64,000 nucleotides of DNA, from contig NZ_LFCT01000012.1 in the NCBI RefSeq assembly GCF_008692605.1, forward strand, positions 62,001 to 126,000, in the 5' to 3' direction. The notes beneath the pieces are model-generated. The model worked only from the letters and a program-made list of their open reading frames with translations, was not told the DNA's origin and did not search any database. Position 1 is the stretch's first letter. Each line of letters starts with the position of its first letter. Origin of the DNA: Sphingobium estronivorans (GTDB lineage: Bacteria > Pseudomonadota > Alphaproteobacteria > Sphingomonadales > Sphingomonadaceae). Of this stretch, positions 36,083 through 43,390 are shown piece by piece. The position numbers and the translations under genes were made by a program.

Positions 36083-36589
36083 ATGCAAGCCAAGCCCTTG
36101 ATCATGGCGCTTTGCTCATCCCTGCTGCTTTCAACAGGGGTCAGTGCCAGACAGTCGGGCGACCAGTTGACGGTCGTCGCGTCACCCGAAAAGGAAGTCA
36201 CTTATCAGAAATGGTCGAACCGGACCGAGACCCGGCTGACCAGCAGCATCCGCCGGGCGGTCGGTTCCGATCCCGACCGCAGCACGACCGGCTTTACGCG
36301 GGTTCAGTTCCGCCTGGATGACGAGGGACGGCCGCAGGCCATCGCCCTCGCCCAGCCGTCCACCTCCCGTTCGATCGACCGCATATCGATGAAGGCGGTC
36401 CGGACCATGGGCAGGCTGACACCGCTGCCGCGGGGCATCGCCAATGATTCGAAGTTCGAGGCGTGGATCATTGTCGCCAACGATAGCTGGCAGCGGGACG
36501 ATATGATGAACCAGCTGCGCGCGGGCCATCGCGCCCAAACCTTGGCGCAGGCAAATGGTGACAGGCCTGTCCTGATAGCGTCGCGCTGA
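36083..36589 (+). CDS. Secreted TonB C-terminal-like domain protein
   Basis: A 168-aa periplasmic protein with a signal peptide (MALCSSLLLSTGVSA). The body, SIRRAVGSDPDRSTTGFTRVQFRLDDEGRPQAIALAQPSTSRSIDRISMKAVRTMGRLTPLP, has the sequence pattern of the TonB C-terminal domain, but the membrane anchor and Pro-rich linker of a real TonB are missing. It has a strong GAGGAGG site and an AT-rich upstream region. A role as a regulator or partner of TonB systems is possible but not shown. It is the last gene before the integrated element. Confidence 0.75.
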   Translation: MQAKPLIMALCSSLLLSTGVSARQSGDQLTVVASPEKEVTYQKWSNRTETRLTSSIRRAVGSDPDRSTTGFTRVQFRLDDEGRPQAIALAQPSTSRSIDRISMKAVRTMGRLTPLPRGIANDSKFEAWIIVANDSWQRDDMMNQLRAGHRAQTLAQANGDRPVLIASR

Positions 36590-36853
36590 ACGCTGCCTCC
36601 CTCCCCCCGGAGGCGTTCCGCGTCGCGGAGTCTGGAAGGGCGATCAATGGCGGTGGATCGCGTCCATCCGCCCCTGCGCCCTTCCAGCTTCCTCCGAGAC
36701 GGGTAAAACCGTCGCGCGTTCTACGCTCGTCCGCGTAGATTTTCCGCATTGAAGGTGAAAGGCCGGCAACGCACCCGTCGCTCTGCGGCGCGGCATCAGC
36801 GAGGCGTGCCTGGATGTCGGCGTGCCGGAGGGCGTCTGGTTTTTTGATGGAGG

Positions 36854-36903
36854 AAGTTTGGATGCCCGACAAGGATTCGAACCTTGATTGACGGAGTCAG
36901 AGT
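36854..36903. repeat. attL: 50-bp direct repeat (displaced tRNA-Gln 3' half)
   Basis: Identical over 50 bases to 47371-47420. It consists of the 3' part of the tRNA-Gln gene (CCA end through the anticodon stem) plus five flanking bases, and is followed by sequence that is no longer tRNA. This is the chromosomal 3' half displaced by integration. Confidence 0.95.
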
Positions 36904-36941
36904 GCGGCAATACCCCATGGTTTTCTGCGGGTTTTGGCCTC

Positions 36942-36962
36942 CATGTTGCATCCGTGTTGCAT
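36942..36962. repeat. Integrase arm-type site, left copy
   Basis: TGTTGCATCC repeated with an 11-base period just inside attL. The same 21-base block, with one mismatch, is at 47227-47247 near the right end. GTTTTCTGCG also recurs near both (about 36920 and 47200). Paired repeats one helical turn apart at both ends are typical of binding sites for the integrase N-terminal domain. Confidence 0.65.
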
Positions 36963-36966
36963 CGAG

Positions 36967-38142
36967 TCAGCCGAGCAGATCCCTTTCGATGGCCGCCGCA
37001 ACGGCGCTGTCTTGGTCGGCCTGGTCGAATAAATGTCCGTATGTGTCGAACGTCACTTGAATGGAACTGTGGCCCATCCACTTCTGGACGCGCTTGGGAT
37101 TGACCCGCTGCTCGATCCAGAGGGACGCGGCGGCATGGCGGAAGTCGTGCAAGGTGTAGCGTGCTGCCATCACCGGCTGACCGCGCTTGTCCAGAACTGG
37201 CTTTCCCGCGTCGTCCATCGCGGCGCTGGCAATCCCGGCGCCGATCTGGACCGCGCCCATGACATTCACATTCATATATTGATGGCTCATCACCCGCTTG
37301 GCGATCGAGGGGAACACAAGCCCGTCATCGGTGGGCGGGCAGGCGAGCTTCCATGCGGTCAATGCGGCGAGCGCGGAAGCGGGCAGGGGAATGGTGCGGT
37401 GCCCCGCTTCGGACTTGGGCGGGCCGATTACGTTCTTGAGGTCCGCGCGCTGCTCGACCGTGACGGTTCCGGCCTTGAGGTCGATGCAGCGCCAGGGCAG
37501 GCCACGAAGCTCTGAGGCGCGAAGGCCGGCGAAGATGAGCAGTAGGGCCAGCGGATGCGCCATCGGCTCTGTGGCGGCGCTGGCGGCCTCCAGCACGGCT
37601 TTCAACTCGGCCTTGGTCGGGATGACGACCTTGGGCTTCTCGCGCTTCGCCCGGCGCATCTTCACGCCAGCGACGACATTCTGTGCCACATGACCGCGCC
37701 CCTGCGCCTCGCTGACGATGGCGGAGAGGGATCGCAGCACGCGGGCAGCCATCGGCCGAGACAGCTTCTCCATAAGTTCGTCGCGCCAGCCCTCCGCCAT
37801 GGGCCGCGTGATCTGGGACAGCTTCCGGTCGCCGCAGAGGGGCAGGATATGAAGGCGGACGTGCTGGCCATACGCGGCCAGGGTCGACGCCTCCAGATTC
37901 TCGCGCTCGCCCCGCTTCAACCAGAGATCGGCGGCTTTGCTGATGGTGATGGACTGCGAATCGGGCGTGTGCGTGCCTTGCTGCACCTGATAAGCGGCGG
38001 TCGTCGCCCACATGTCCGCATCCTTTTTGCGGGCAAAGGACTTGGCGCGGCGCTTCCCGGATGCGTCCTTGTAATCGACCATCCAAGCCGTCTTTTCCTC
38101 GCCATTGGGGGCGGTCCAAGAGCGCTTACGAATTGAGGTCAT
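36967..38142 (-). CDS. int: Tyrosine recombinase (phage-type integrase)
   Basis: Integrase of the element, 391 aa from ATG 38142 (MTSIRKRSWTAPNGEE). N-terminal arm-binding domain, SAM-like core-binding domain (about 70-165), and catalytic domain with the Arg in IFAGLRASELRGLPW, HxxR as LHDFRHAAASLW, His in WMGHSSIQVTFDTYGH and the nucleophile Tyr at about 368. All four catalytic motifs are kept, so it is probably active. It points toward attL and ends 63 bases from it. Its start overlaps the upstream regulator's stop by 17 bases; a longer start at 38190 is possible. Confidence 0.95.
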   Translation of the reverse strand: MTSIRKRSWTAPNGEEKTAWMVDYKDASGKRRAKSFARKKDADMWATTAAYQVQQGTHTPDSQSITISKAADLWLKRGERENLEASTLAAYGQHVRLHILPLCGDRKLSQITRPMAEGWRDELMEKLSRPMAARVLRSLSAIVSEAQGRGHVAQNVVAGVKMRRAKREKPKVVIPTKAELKAVLEAASAATEPMAHPLALLLIFAGLRASELRGLPWRCIDLKAGTVTVEQRADLKNVIGPPKSEAGHRTIPLPASALAALTAWKLACPPTDDGLVFPSIAKRVMSHQYMNVNVMGAVQIGAGIASAAMDDAGKPVLDKRGQPVMAARYTLHDFRHAAASLWIEQRVNPKRVQKWMGHSSIQVTFDTYGHLFDQADQDSAVAAAIERDLLG

Positions 38143-38767
38143 GTGTCTTGGCCCAATGAACCAGTGCCGTACCAAACCCCGCTTCGGCAAAGTTTTGCAT
38201 TCCTGCTGGAATATCCGCGGCGCTCCTCTTGGCGATCTCGACTATCATCGCAGTTATCGAAATGACGGCTAGTCGGCCCTGTGAGCGTAGCGTTTCGCGG
38301 ATTTCGTCTTTGAATTCCTCGATATTAGCAAATTTAACCTGCACGCCTTGATCGGCTTCGGGCGGGTATAATGGTGCCAAGCCATTCGGATCGAAGAAGA
38401 TGATCGCCGGCGACCATCCCGCTTCTCCGACGTTACTATCCTGCATACGAACGCTGTGCAGGACCGACCGCACGATTTCCTGCATATTGCTGCTGATTAT
38501 TTCGACAGCACGTTCAGGGCCGACGCCCATCTGCGCAAACTCAAGCGCAAGAGCCAATATGGCAACATCCCCCGCGCCATAGACCGCCGCCTTTCCCCGC
38601 CCTTGTTGAACATGGGGAAGCAAGCCCGCTTTCAAGAGTGATTTCAGCCGCCCTTGAAACGCGATTCGCTTGTCATCTGCAACGTTGTGGATGCGCGCCA
38701 GCATGGCTTCAACGGCGGAGAATCCCATCTCAATCTGCATATGAACGTTTCCATAGAATGACGACAT
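38126..38767 (-). CDS. Element regulator with MerR-like helix-turn-helix
   Basis: A 213-aa protein, or 204 aa from the second ATG at 38740. Residues about 15-75 (AMLARIHNVADDKRIAFQGRLKSLLKAGLLP then GKAAVYGAGDVAILALALEF) look like a MerR-type winged helix for DNA binding. The C-terminal half (SPAIIFFDPNGLAPLYPPEADQGVQVKF) is unrecognised. It sits divergent from the excisionase-like gene across a perfect palindrome, the position of a phage-type repressor. Whether it represses or activates is not shown. Its end overlaps the integrase start. Confidence 0.7.
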   Translation of the reverse strand: MSSFYGNVHMQIEMGFSAVEAMLARIHNVADDKRIAFQGRLKSLLKAGLLPHVQQGRGKAAVYGAGDVAILALALEFAQMGVGPERAVEIISSNMQEIVRSVLHSVRMQDSNVGEAGWSPAIIFFDPNGLAPLYPPEADQGVQVKFANIEEFKDEIRETLRSQGRLAVISITAMIVEIAKRSAADIPAGMQNFAEAGFGTALVHWAKTHDLNS

Positions 38768-38775
38768 TCAACTTC

Positions 38776-38804
38776 TTGACGTGCGCCGAATTGTTTTGTA
38801 ATCA
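38776..38804 (+). promoter_or_regulatory. Candidate rightward promoter of the element
   Basis: TTGACG (38776-38781), 17-base spacer, TAATCA (38799-38804). The -35 is good, the -10 weak. The palindromic operator (38803-38824) overlaps the -10 and start region, suited to repression. It would drive the excisionase-like gene and those after it. Confidence 0.5.
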
Positions 38805-38824
38805 TTGAACGTCGACGTTCAATG
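38803..38824. promoter_or_regulatory. Perfect 22-bp palindromic operator
   Basis: An exact inverted repeat with half-site CATTGAACGTC and its complement. It lies between the divergent regulator and the excisionase-like gene. Half-site-like copies TGAACGTT (38743-38750) and ATTCAA (near 38766) lie nearby on the regulator side. This is the likely binding site of the 38126-38767 product. Confidence 0.75.
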
Positions 38825-38856
38825 TCGGCAACCTACAGAAATGGAGGAGAATTGCA

Positions 38857-39042
38857 ATGTTGGCAGATGATCTGCTCGACGGCGTTGCCGCCATCGCAGC
38901 ATTTTTGAACAAATCCGAGCGTGCGACATACCACATGATCTATTCCGGCGCGTTGCCGACCGCCTTCAAGAAAGGTCAGCGCTGGTACGCCCGCAAGTCC
39001 GAACTGGAAGCCGCCTTCCGCTCGGATGCGACCAATGGCTAA
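38857..39042 (+). CDS. Excisionase/AlpA-like small HTH protein
   Basis: A 61-aa protein with one helix-turn-helix: VAAIAAFLNKSERATYHMIYSG then ALPTAFKKGQRWYARKSELEAAF. This is the MerR/excisionase (HTH_17) pattern. It has a strong GGAGG site and begins the rightward operon behind the palindromic operator. A recombination-directionality factor or an activator is likely; the two roles cannot be separated by sequence. Confidence 0.75.
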   Translation: MLADDLLDGVAAIAAFLNKSERATYHMIYSGALPTAFKKGQRWYARKSELEAAFRSDATNG

Positions 39043-39262
39043 TCGCCCGATGGCCACGCTGATGCGCACCGACCGCCGCATCGTCATCGCGCAGGAAGGC
39101 GGGCTATTCCATGTCCGCGTGGAACCCGCCCCTGACGGCCCGGACATGACGGGCACCTTTCACACCTACCGTAACGCGCGGGGCCATGCTGGCGGCCTGC
39201 GTCTCGTCCACCGCTGGCCCGTCGAGGACCGGACATGCTCGGGCGAAGGCTTGGGCAAATGA
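39035..39262 (+). CDS. Hypothetical element protein (75 aa)
   Basis: Starts MANRPMATLMRTDRRIVIAQ and overlaps the excisionase-like gene by 8 bases; an ATG at 39026 is also in frame. A short beta-rich segment (RRIVIAQEGGLFHVRVEPAPDG) follows. No family is recognised and there are no membrane segments. Conserved overlap with its neighbour supports translation. Confidence 0.55.
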   Translation: MANRPMATLMRTDRRIVIAQEGGLFHVRVEPAPDGPDMTGTFHTYRNARGHAGGLRLVHRWPVEDRTCSGEGLGK

Positions 39263-39323
39263 AGAGGCGGTCGAGGGAGCGCTTGGACCCGCTCACCCCG
39301 ACCTATCATGAAGGAAGCACCAC

Positions 39324-39734
39324 ATGACCGTTATGACCATAGCACCGACAGACCGCGCCGTCACCAGCGCAGCCACCAACCCCGACCACCAGATCATCAC
39401 CGCCTTTCGCGAACAGCAGGCCTTGCTGGCCCCCGCTCACGCCGCCGGTTGCGTCGGTGAGGCCGCTGAGGCGCGCATCGATCTGGTCGCCATCCTGGAA
39501 GCTGAAATCCGGGCGGCGCAGGCCAGCACGCTCGGCGGGATCATCTGCAAGCTCTGGGCCATCGTCTCGAGCGTCGACATGCGCCCCGAGTTGGGAGCGA
39601 TGATCGCGGCCGGTGATTATGCCGCGCTCGAGGCGGCCGCGCCCGGCCTTGATTGGGAGGGGCGCGGGATCATTGAAACCGCGCTCCAGCTTGAGCGCAT
39701 CGCGGGCCTGCGGATGCTGGCGAAAGGGGAATGA
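39324..39734 (+). CDS. Hypothetical element protein (136 aa)
   Basis: Mainly helical, Ala-rich, with segments HQIITAFREQQALLAPAHAAG, EARIDLVAILEAEIRAAQ and GRGIIETALQLERIAGLRML. No family recognised, no signal or membrane segment. It overlaps the next gene by 4 bases (ATGA), so it is translated with it. Position before the winged-helix gene suggests an early-region function, unproven. Confidence 0.6.
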   Translation: MTVMTIAPTDRAVTSAATNPDHQIITAFREQQALLAPAHAAGCVGEAAEARIDLVAILEAEIRAAQASTLGGIICKLWAIVSSVDMRPELGAMIAAGDYAALEAAAPGLDWEGRGIIETALQLERIAGLRMLAKGE

Positions 39735-40021
39735 CCATGGGCAAGGTTGTTCCATTCCCTCGCGCCATCATCATCGAGGGGAAAATCCGCAGTGCCGAGC
39801 GCCGCATTGCGACCCAACTCGACCACATCGAGAACTGCGATCCGAATGCCGCCACGCTCCAGCAGCGCGTCACCGCCGTCAGTGCCCCACTGGTCCTTGA
39901 AATGGCGCAGGAGGATCTTCGCAAAGCCCTTGCCGAGCGGGAAATGCTCTCTGCCGTCGACCTCATGCAATATCGCGGCGTCGCCTATCGCGCCCAGCCC
40001 AGCCAGAACGGAGGGCACTGA
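39731..40021 (+). CDS. Hypothetical element protein (96 aa)
   Basis: Starts MTMGKVVPFPRAIIIEGKIR and continues with predicted helices (AERRIATQLDHIENCDPNAATLQQ, EMAQEDLRKALAEREMLSAVDLMQ), possibly a short coiled coil. Unrecognised. Coupled to its upstream neighbour by a 4-base overlap. ATG 39737 is an alternative start. Confidence 0.6.
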   Translation: MTMGKVVPFPRAIIIEGKIRSAERRIATQLDHIENCDPNAATLQQRVTAVSAPLVLEMAQEDLRKALAEREMLSAVDLMQYRGVAYRAQPSQNGGH

Positions 40022-40022
40022 T

Positions 40023-40286
40023 ATGGGCGTAATCGATCACCCCGCGCGCCAGCCCGCCCCGCCCGCTGCGATCTCGCGCATCTTGTCCCGCTACAGCCGC
40101 GACGAACTGTCCGGGTTCATCGAGATCGCCATCGGCCTCCTCGATCTCGCGGACGGCGACCCGGATCTGGAGCCGGATGGCGATGAGCGCGATGGTTCGG
40201 GGGGCGAGGACGACTTCTGCCACCAGCGCGCAGGGCCGACGCCCGGTCCCGGTTGCGCCGCCAGTGATCCGAGCGAGGAGGATTGA
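40023..40286 (+). CDS. Hypothetical acidic element protein (87 aa)
   Basis: Reads MGVIDHPARQPAPPAAISRI, then a helix (LSGFIEIAIGLLDLADGD) and a very acidic tail (DPDLEPDGDERDGSGGEDDF). A strong GGAGG site precedes ATG 40023; the frame is open upstream, but that part overlaps the previous gene. Its stop overlaps the next start by one base (TGATG). No family recognised. Confidence 0.6.
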   Translation: MGVIDHPARQPAPPAAISRILSRYSRDELSGFIEIAIGLLDLADGDPDLEPDGDERDGSGGEDDFCHQRAGPTPGPGCAASDPSEED

Positions 40287-41179
40287 TGGCTAAGGAACGC
40301 GGCCCTCGCAAACCGCATTACGCAGCCGTTCCGCTGCGTGCGATTGGCGACCCTAAAATCACAGATGGCGACTTGCGCGTTCTTTGCTCTATCGCCGCCT
40401 TTGACCGATTGAGCCACGCGCGGGGGACCGGACAGGGCGCGTGGGCAACCCACAGACTGATGGCCGGATGGTGCAGGCGTGATTACACGCGCTTTAGCGT
40501 CTCCGTTTCGAAGCTGTTGCGGGAGGGGTATATCGTCCGCGAAAAGCGCGCGACGAACCGCACCCAATACACCTATCGGATCGTCTACACAGACGAAGAT
40601 CGTTTGCCCTCAAGCAAAGATGATGTTTGCCAAGCAGCAAACGATGCGGGCGAAATAGTTTGCCGAGACGCGGAGAATGCCTCCCAAACAGTTTGCCCAG
40701 CAGATAAGCCAAGTCCCGAAAATAACAGCGAAAACACCTCCCAATATATTTCCCAAAGGGAGGAAATATATTCTGTAGAAACAGGGAAAATAAATTCCGC
40801 AAAGCAGCGCGGTTTGAGTTTTGATGATTTTGGTGATGATGGTTTTTCCGATCAGACGGAGGCCCCATCCGGTGATGTTGAAGGGGCTTGGCAGGATGGC
40901 GTCCAGACGCAGGACAGCGCGCCTGCGGTGGTGGACCTATTCAAGGATATCGAGTGCGGAATGACGGTTGGCGCGGCGCTGGCGCAATACGAACGACGCC
41001 TGAAAGCTCAACCTGCAAGCATGAAACTCGATGAGTGTCTGGTCCAACTCTCCAAGCTTCAGGATGATTTCGAGGGTGACAACCAGACACGCGGCCAAAT
41101 TGAACGATTGCTGGATGCGACCTGGGAGAAGCATGTCGAACGGCAACGCGCCGATGCGTATGGCGGGAGGCCGTCATGA
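40286..41179 (+). CDS. Winged-helix protein, possible replication or regulatory role
   Basis: A 297-aa protein. Residues about 10-110 (PHYAAVPLRAIGDPKITDGDLRVLCSIAAF ... FSVSVSKLLREGYIVREKRATNRTQYTYRI) form a winged helix of the kind found in phage and plasmid replication initiators. The middle is low-complexity and Asn/Ser-rich, with lower GC (about 40640-40830). The C-terminal part (CGMTVGAALAQYERRLKAQ) is helical. No primase or helicase motif is visible, so a replication function is only suggested by fold and position. Its stop overlaps the next gene by 4 bases. Confidence 0.6.
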   Translation: MAKERGPRKPHYAAVPLRAIGDPKITDGDLRVLCSIAAFDRLSHARGTGQGAWATHRLMAGWCRRDYTRFSVSVSKLLREGYIVREKRATNRTQYTYRIVYTDEDRLPSSKDDVCQAANDAGEIVCRDAENASQTVCPADKPSPENNSENTSQYISQREEIYSVETGKINSAKQRGLSFDDFGDDGFSDQTEAPSGDVEGAWQDGVQTQDSAPAVVDLFKDIECGMTVGAALAQYERRLKAQPASMKLDECLVQLSKLQDDFEGDNQTRGQIERLLDATWEKHVERQRADAYGGRPS

Positions 41180-41457
41180 CCTGCTGCACCCGTTGCGGCG
41201 GGACCGGCCGAGAACCCGGCCCGGCGAACGCCGACATCTCGGAAACTCTCCGCGCCGCCTGCATTGAGCGCGGCATCTGGATTTCGCCTGACGGAATGGT
41301 TCGCGAGGCGGTTGCGGCGGAGCTTATCGGCGTGGCGACAAAGACGATGCGTAATTGGCGTTACGCCGATCAGCCGATCCCCTTCACGACACGCGCCGGG
41401 CACCCTCTCTATAAGTTGCACGATCTGGCTGACTGGCTCGCGCGATCCCAAAAATAG
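41176..41457 (+). CDS. Small HTH protein with N-terminal Cys cluster
   Basis: A 93-aa protein. It begins MTCCTRCGGTGREPG, a CxxC-type knuckle that could bind zinc, followed by a helix-turn-helix (MVREAVAAELIGVATKTMRNWRYADQPIPF) and LYKLHDLADWLARSQ, the pattern of excisionase/AlpA-like proteins. It ends just before three 10-bp tandem repeats and the -10 of the capsid operon, so it is a good candidate late-gene activator. Function not proven. Confidence 0.65.
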   Translation: MTCCTRCGGTGREPGPANADISETLRAACIERGIWISPDGMVREAVAAELIGVATKTMRNWRYADQPIPFTTRAGHPLYKLHDLADWLARSQK

Positions 41458-41458
41458 T

Positions 41459-41488
41459 TGCCCGGAAGTGCCCGGAGGTGCCCGCCAT
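41459..41488. repeat. Three tandem 10-bp repeats before the capsid promoter
   Basis: TGCCCGGAAG, TGCCCGGAGG, TGCCCGCCAT in direct succession at one helical turn each. They end about 28 bases before the GATAAT -10 at 41516-41521, i.e. at about -40 and above, where an activator would bind. No good -35 lies between. Confidence 0.65.
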
Positions 41489-41512
41489 AGCCTCGCCGGG
41501 CCGATTCTCGTT

Positions 41513-41521
41513 TGCGATAAT
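41513..41521 (+). promoter_or_regulatory. Extended -10 promoter of the capsid operon
   Basis: TGCGATAAT: an extended -10 (TGN plus GATAAT) lacking a recognisable -35 17 bases upstream, but with tandem repeats there. Start of transcription would be near 41528. An AAGGAG site (41531-41536) and the capsid ATG at 41546 follow. Confidence 0.55.
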
Positions 41522-41545
41522 GGGGACGAGAAGGAGATCGTGCAC

Positions 41546-42589
41546 ATGAAGGGATTAGCGTTCACCCGCCTCGCGATTGCGAGGTCCGTCGCGAAGGGCG
41601 ACCCGGACGAAGCCGTGGCCTATGCCTCGGCGCGGTGGGGCGAAGGCACGCAAAGCGCCCGGCTGGTCAAGGCGGCCATCGAAGCGGGCAGCACGGATTC
41701 CGGCAACTGGGGCAATCCGCTCGTCGGTGAGGTTGGCAGCATCGCGGCGGAGTTCGTCGCGGCGGTGCGGGCGCAGTCGATCATTGGGCGCTTGCAGGGC
41801 CTGCGCCGCGTTCCACCCCGCACGCCGATCCTGGCGCAGACCGGCAAGGCAACGGGTCATTGGGTCGAGGAAGGCCAGCCCGCGCCGATCAGCGCCATGT
41901 CGTTCGCGCGCACGTCGCTGGCAACGCTCAAGATCGCGGCCGCCTGCGTCGTCTCGGACGAACTGTTGCAATCCACCGATCCGGCCGCCGAAATATTTAT
42001 TCGCAATGAACTTGTCGCTGCTGTGACGCGGACCAGCGACGAGACGTTCATCGACCCGTCCAATGCGGGATCGACGGACCAGAGGCCGCCGGCCGTGACA
42101 AATGGCGTCACGCCGGCGGTTTCATCGGGCATCGACGCCTTCGAACTCGACGTAAAGCGGTTGATCGCGTCCTTCGCAGGCGACCTGGAAACCGCCTATT
42201 TCGTCGCCAGCCCCAAGCTGTTGGCCCAGATCGCGGGCGTCGAGTTCCCGAATGTCGGCGCGCGCGGCGGTGAAATTCTCGGCATCCCGGCCATCTCGTC
42301 GGCCAACGTCCCGGACAGCGGCGGAAACTACCAACTGGCCCTGATCGATCCGGCGGGCATCGCGTTCACGTCGCGCGATGAAATCGCGGAAGTGCGGTCC
42401 TCCACCTCGGCGCTGATCGACATGCGCGACGACCCGACCCTGCCGCCGGGCGTGGGGCATAAGCTGGTTTCCGCATTCCAGGTTGATTCGACGGTCATCG
42501 CGGCGATGCTACATGAAAATTGGGAAACTGTTCGCCCGGGTTCGGTCGCCCTGCTGACGGGCATCGCTCCGGTGGAGGTGATGCCATGA
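41546..42589 (+). CDS. HK97-fold phage major capsid protein
   Basis: A 347-aa capsid protein of the HK97 gp5 family. After a short N-terminal arm (about 1-65; shorter than the 102-aa delta domain of HK97) comes the mature-type sequence NWGNPLVGEVGSIAAEFV, then WVEEGQPAPISAMSFARTSLATLKIA, VSDELLQSTDPAAEIFIRNEL, AYFVASPKLLAQIAG and the C-terminal GIPAISSANVP and LIDPAGIAF segments. The start is decided by AAGGAG 9 bases upstream; the open frame upstream overlaps the HTH gene and is not coding. Its stop overlaps the protease start (ATGA). Confidence 0.9.
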   Translation: MKGLAFTRLAIARSVAKGDPDEAVAYASARWGEGTQSARLVKAAIEAGSTDSGNWGNPLVGEVGSIAAEFVAAVRAQSIIGRLQGLRRVPPRTPILAQTGKATGHWVEEGQPAPISAMSFARTSLATLKIAAACVVSDELLQSTDPAAEIFIRNELVAAVTRTSDETFIDPSNAGSTDQRPPAVTNGVTPAVSSGIDAFELDVKRLIASFAGDLETAYFVASPKLLAQIAGVEFPNVGARGGEILGIPAISSANVPDSGGNYQLALIDPAGIAFTSRDEIAEVRSSTSALIDMRDDPTLPPGVGHKLVSAFQVDSTVIAAMLHENWETVRPGSVALLTGIAPVEVMP

Positions 42590-43179
42590 ACCGCGTCTTT
42601 CTAGATCTCGCCATCAAGGCGACCCAGGACGACCAGCGCGTCATCGAAGGCTGGGCGACCACCCCGACAGAGGACCGCATGGGCGATATCGTGATGCCGC
42701 GAGGGGCGTCCTACAAACTGCCTCTGCCGCTGCTGATCGACCATAACCACTCGCTCGCGGTCGGCAATGTGGAGCGGGTCGAAGTGTCGGACGCCGGGAT
42801 CAAGTTCACCGCGAGAATTGCCAAGATCGCAGAACCGGGCGAGGCGAAGAATCTAGTCGATAAGGCATGGCAACTTGTCAAAAATGGCCTGCGCCGTTCC
42901 GTATCGATCGGCTTCCGGCCGCTCGACCACGAACCTCTCGCGGCCGGCGGCAAGCGCTTTAAAAAATGGGAATGGCTGGAGCTTTCGCTGGTCGCGGTCC
43001 CGGCCCAGGCCGATGCCGCGATCACCAGCGCGAAGGCCGCCAACGGCTTCACCATCCGCCGAATCATCAGGGACAAGCCCGCCGCGAGCGGTCGCTACTC
43101 CGGCCTGACGCCTGCGGAGCGGCGGGAGATGGCCGAGGTGAAGGCTGCCTATGAGCAGATGTTCGGCTGGGAGGACTGA
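42586..43179 (+). CDS. HK97-family prohead protease
   Basis: Serine protease of 197 aa that trims capsid subunits during head maturation. It shows VIEGWATTPTEDRMGDIVMPRG (family N-terminus), the catalytic-His region PLLIDHNHSLAVGNVE and the catalytic Ser in GLRRSVSIGFRPL, followed by WELLELSLV-like WEWLELSLVAVPAQ. It lies downstream of the capsid gene, the reverse of the usual portal-protease-capsid order. Coupled by a 4-base overlap. Confidence 0.9.
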   Translation: MNRVFLDLAIKATQDDQRVIEGWATTPTEDRMGDIVMPRGASYKLPLPLLIDHNHSLAVGNVERVEVSDAGIKFTARIAKIAEPGEAKNLVDKAWQLVKNGLRRSVSIGFRPLDHEPLAAGGKRFKKWEWLELSLVAVPAQADAAITSAKAANGFTIRRIIRDKPAASGRYSGLTPAERREMAEVKAAYEQMFGWED

Positions 43180-43183
43180 TGCG

Positions 43184-43390
43184 ATGGAGATCGACTCCAA
43201 GGCGCTGGCAAAATCGACCGCCGAAATTGTCCGCGCCCATCTCAATAAAACCCTCGCGCCGGTTCTGGCTGAGAACAAGGCGTTGCGGGACCGCATCGAG
43301 GAGATGGAGGCCCGCGAACGGCAGCGCGACGCCGACATGGCAACGCTGCGCCAGCGCGTGACGGACATCGAGGAAGGGATCACCGCATGA
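43184..43390 (+). CDS. Small coiled-coil protein 1 (68 aa)
   Basis: Reads MEIDSKALAKSTAEIVRAHL, then a charged heptad helix (LAENKALRDRIEEMEARERQ) and ends RVTDIEEGITA. Its end resembles that of the next gene (RITDLEEGATA), so the two look like duplicates. Position after the protease suggests a head-associated or scaffold-like role, but no family is recognised. Overlaps the next gene by 4 bases. Confidence 0.6.
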   Translation: MEIDSKALAKSTAEIVRAHLNKTLAPVLAENKALRDRIEEMEARERQRDADMATLRQRVTDIEEGITA

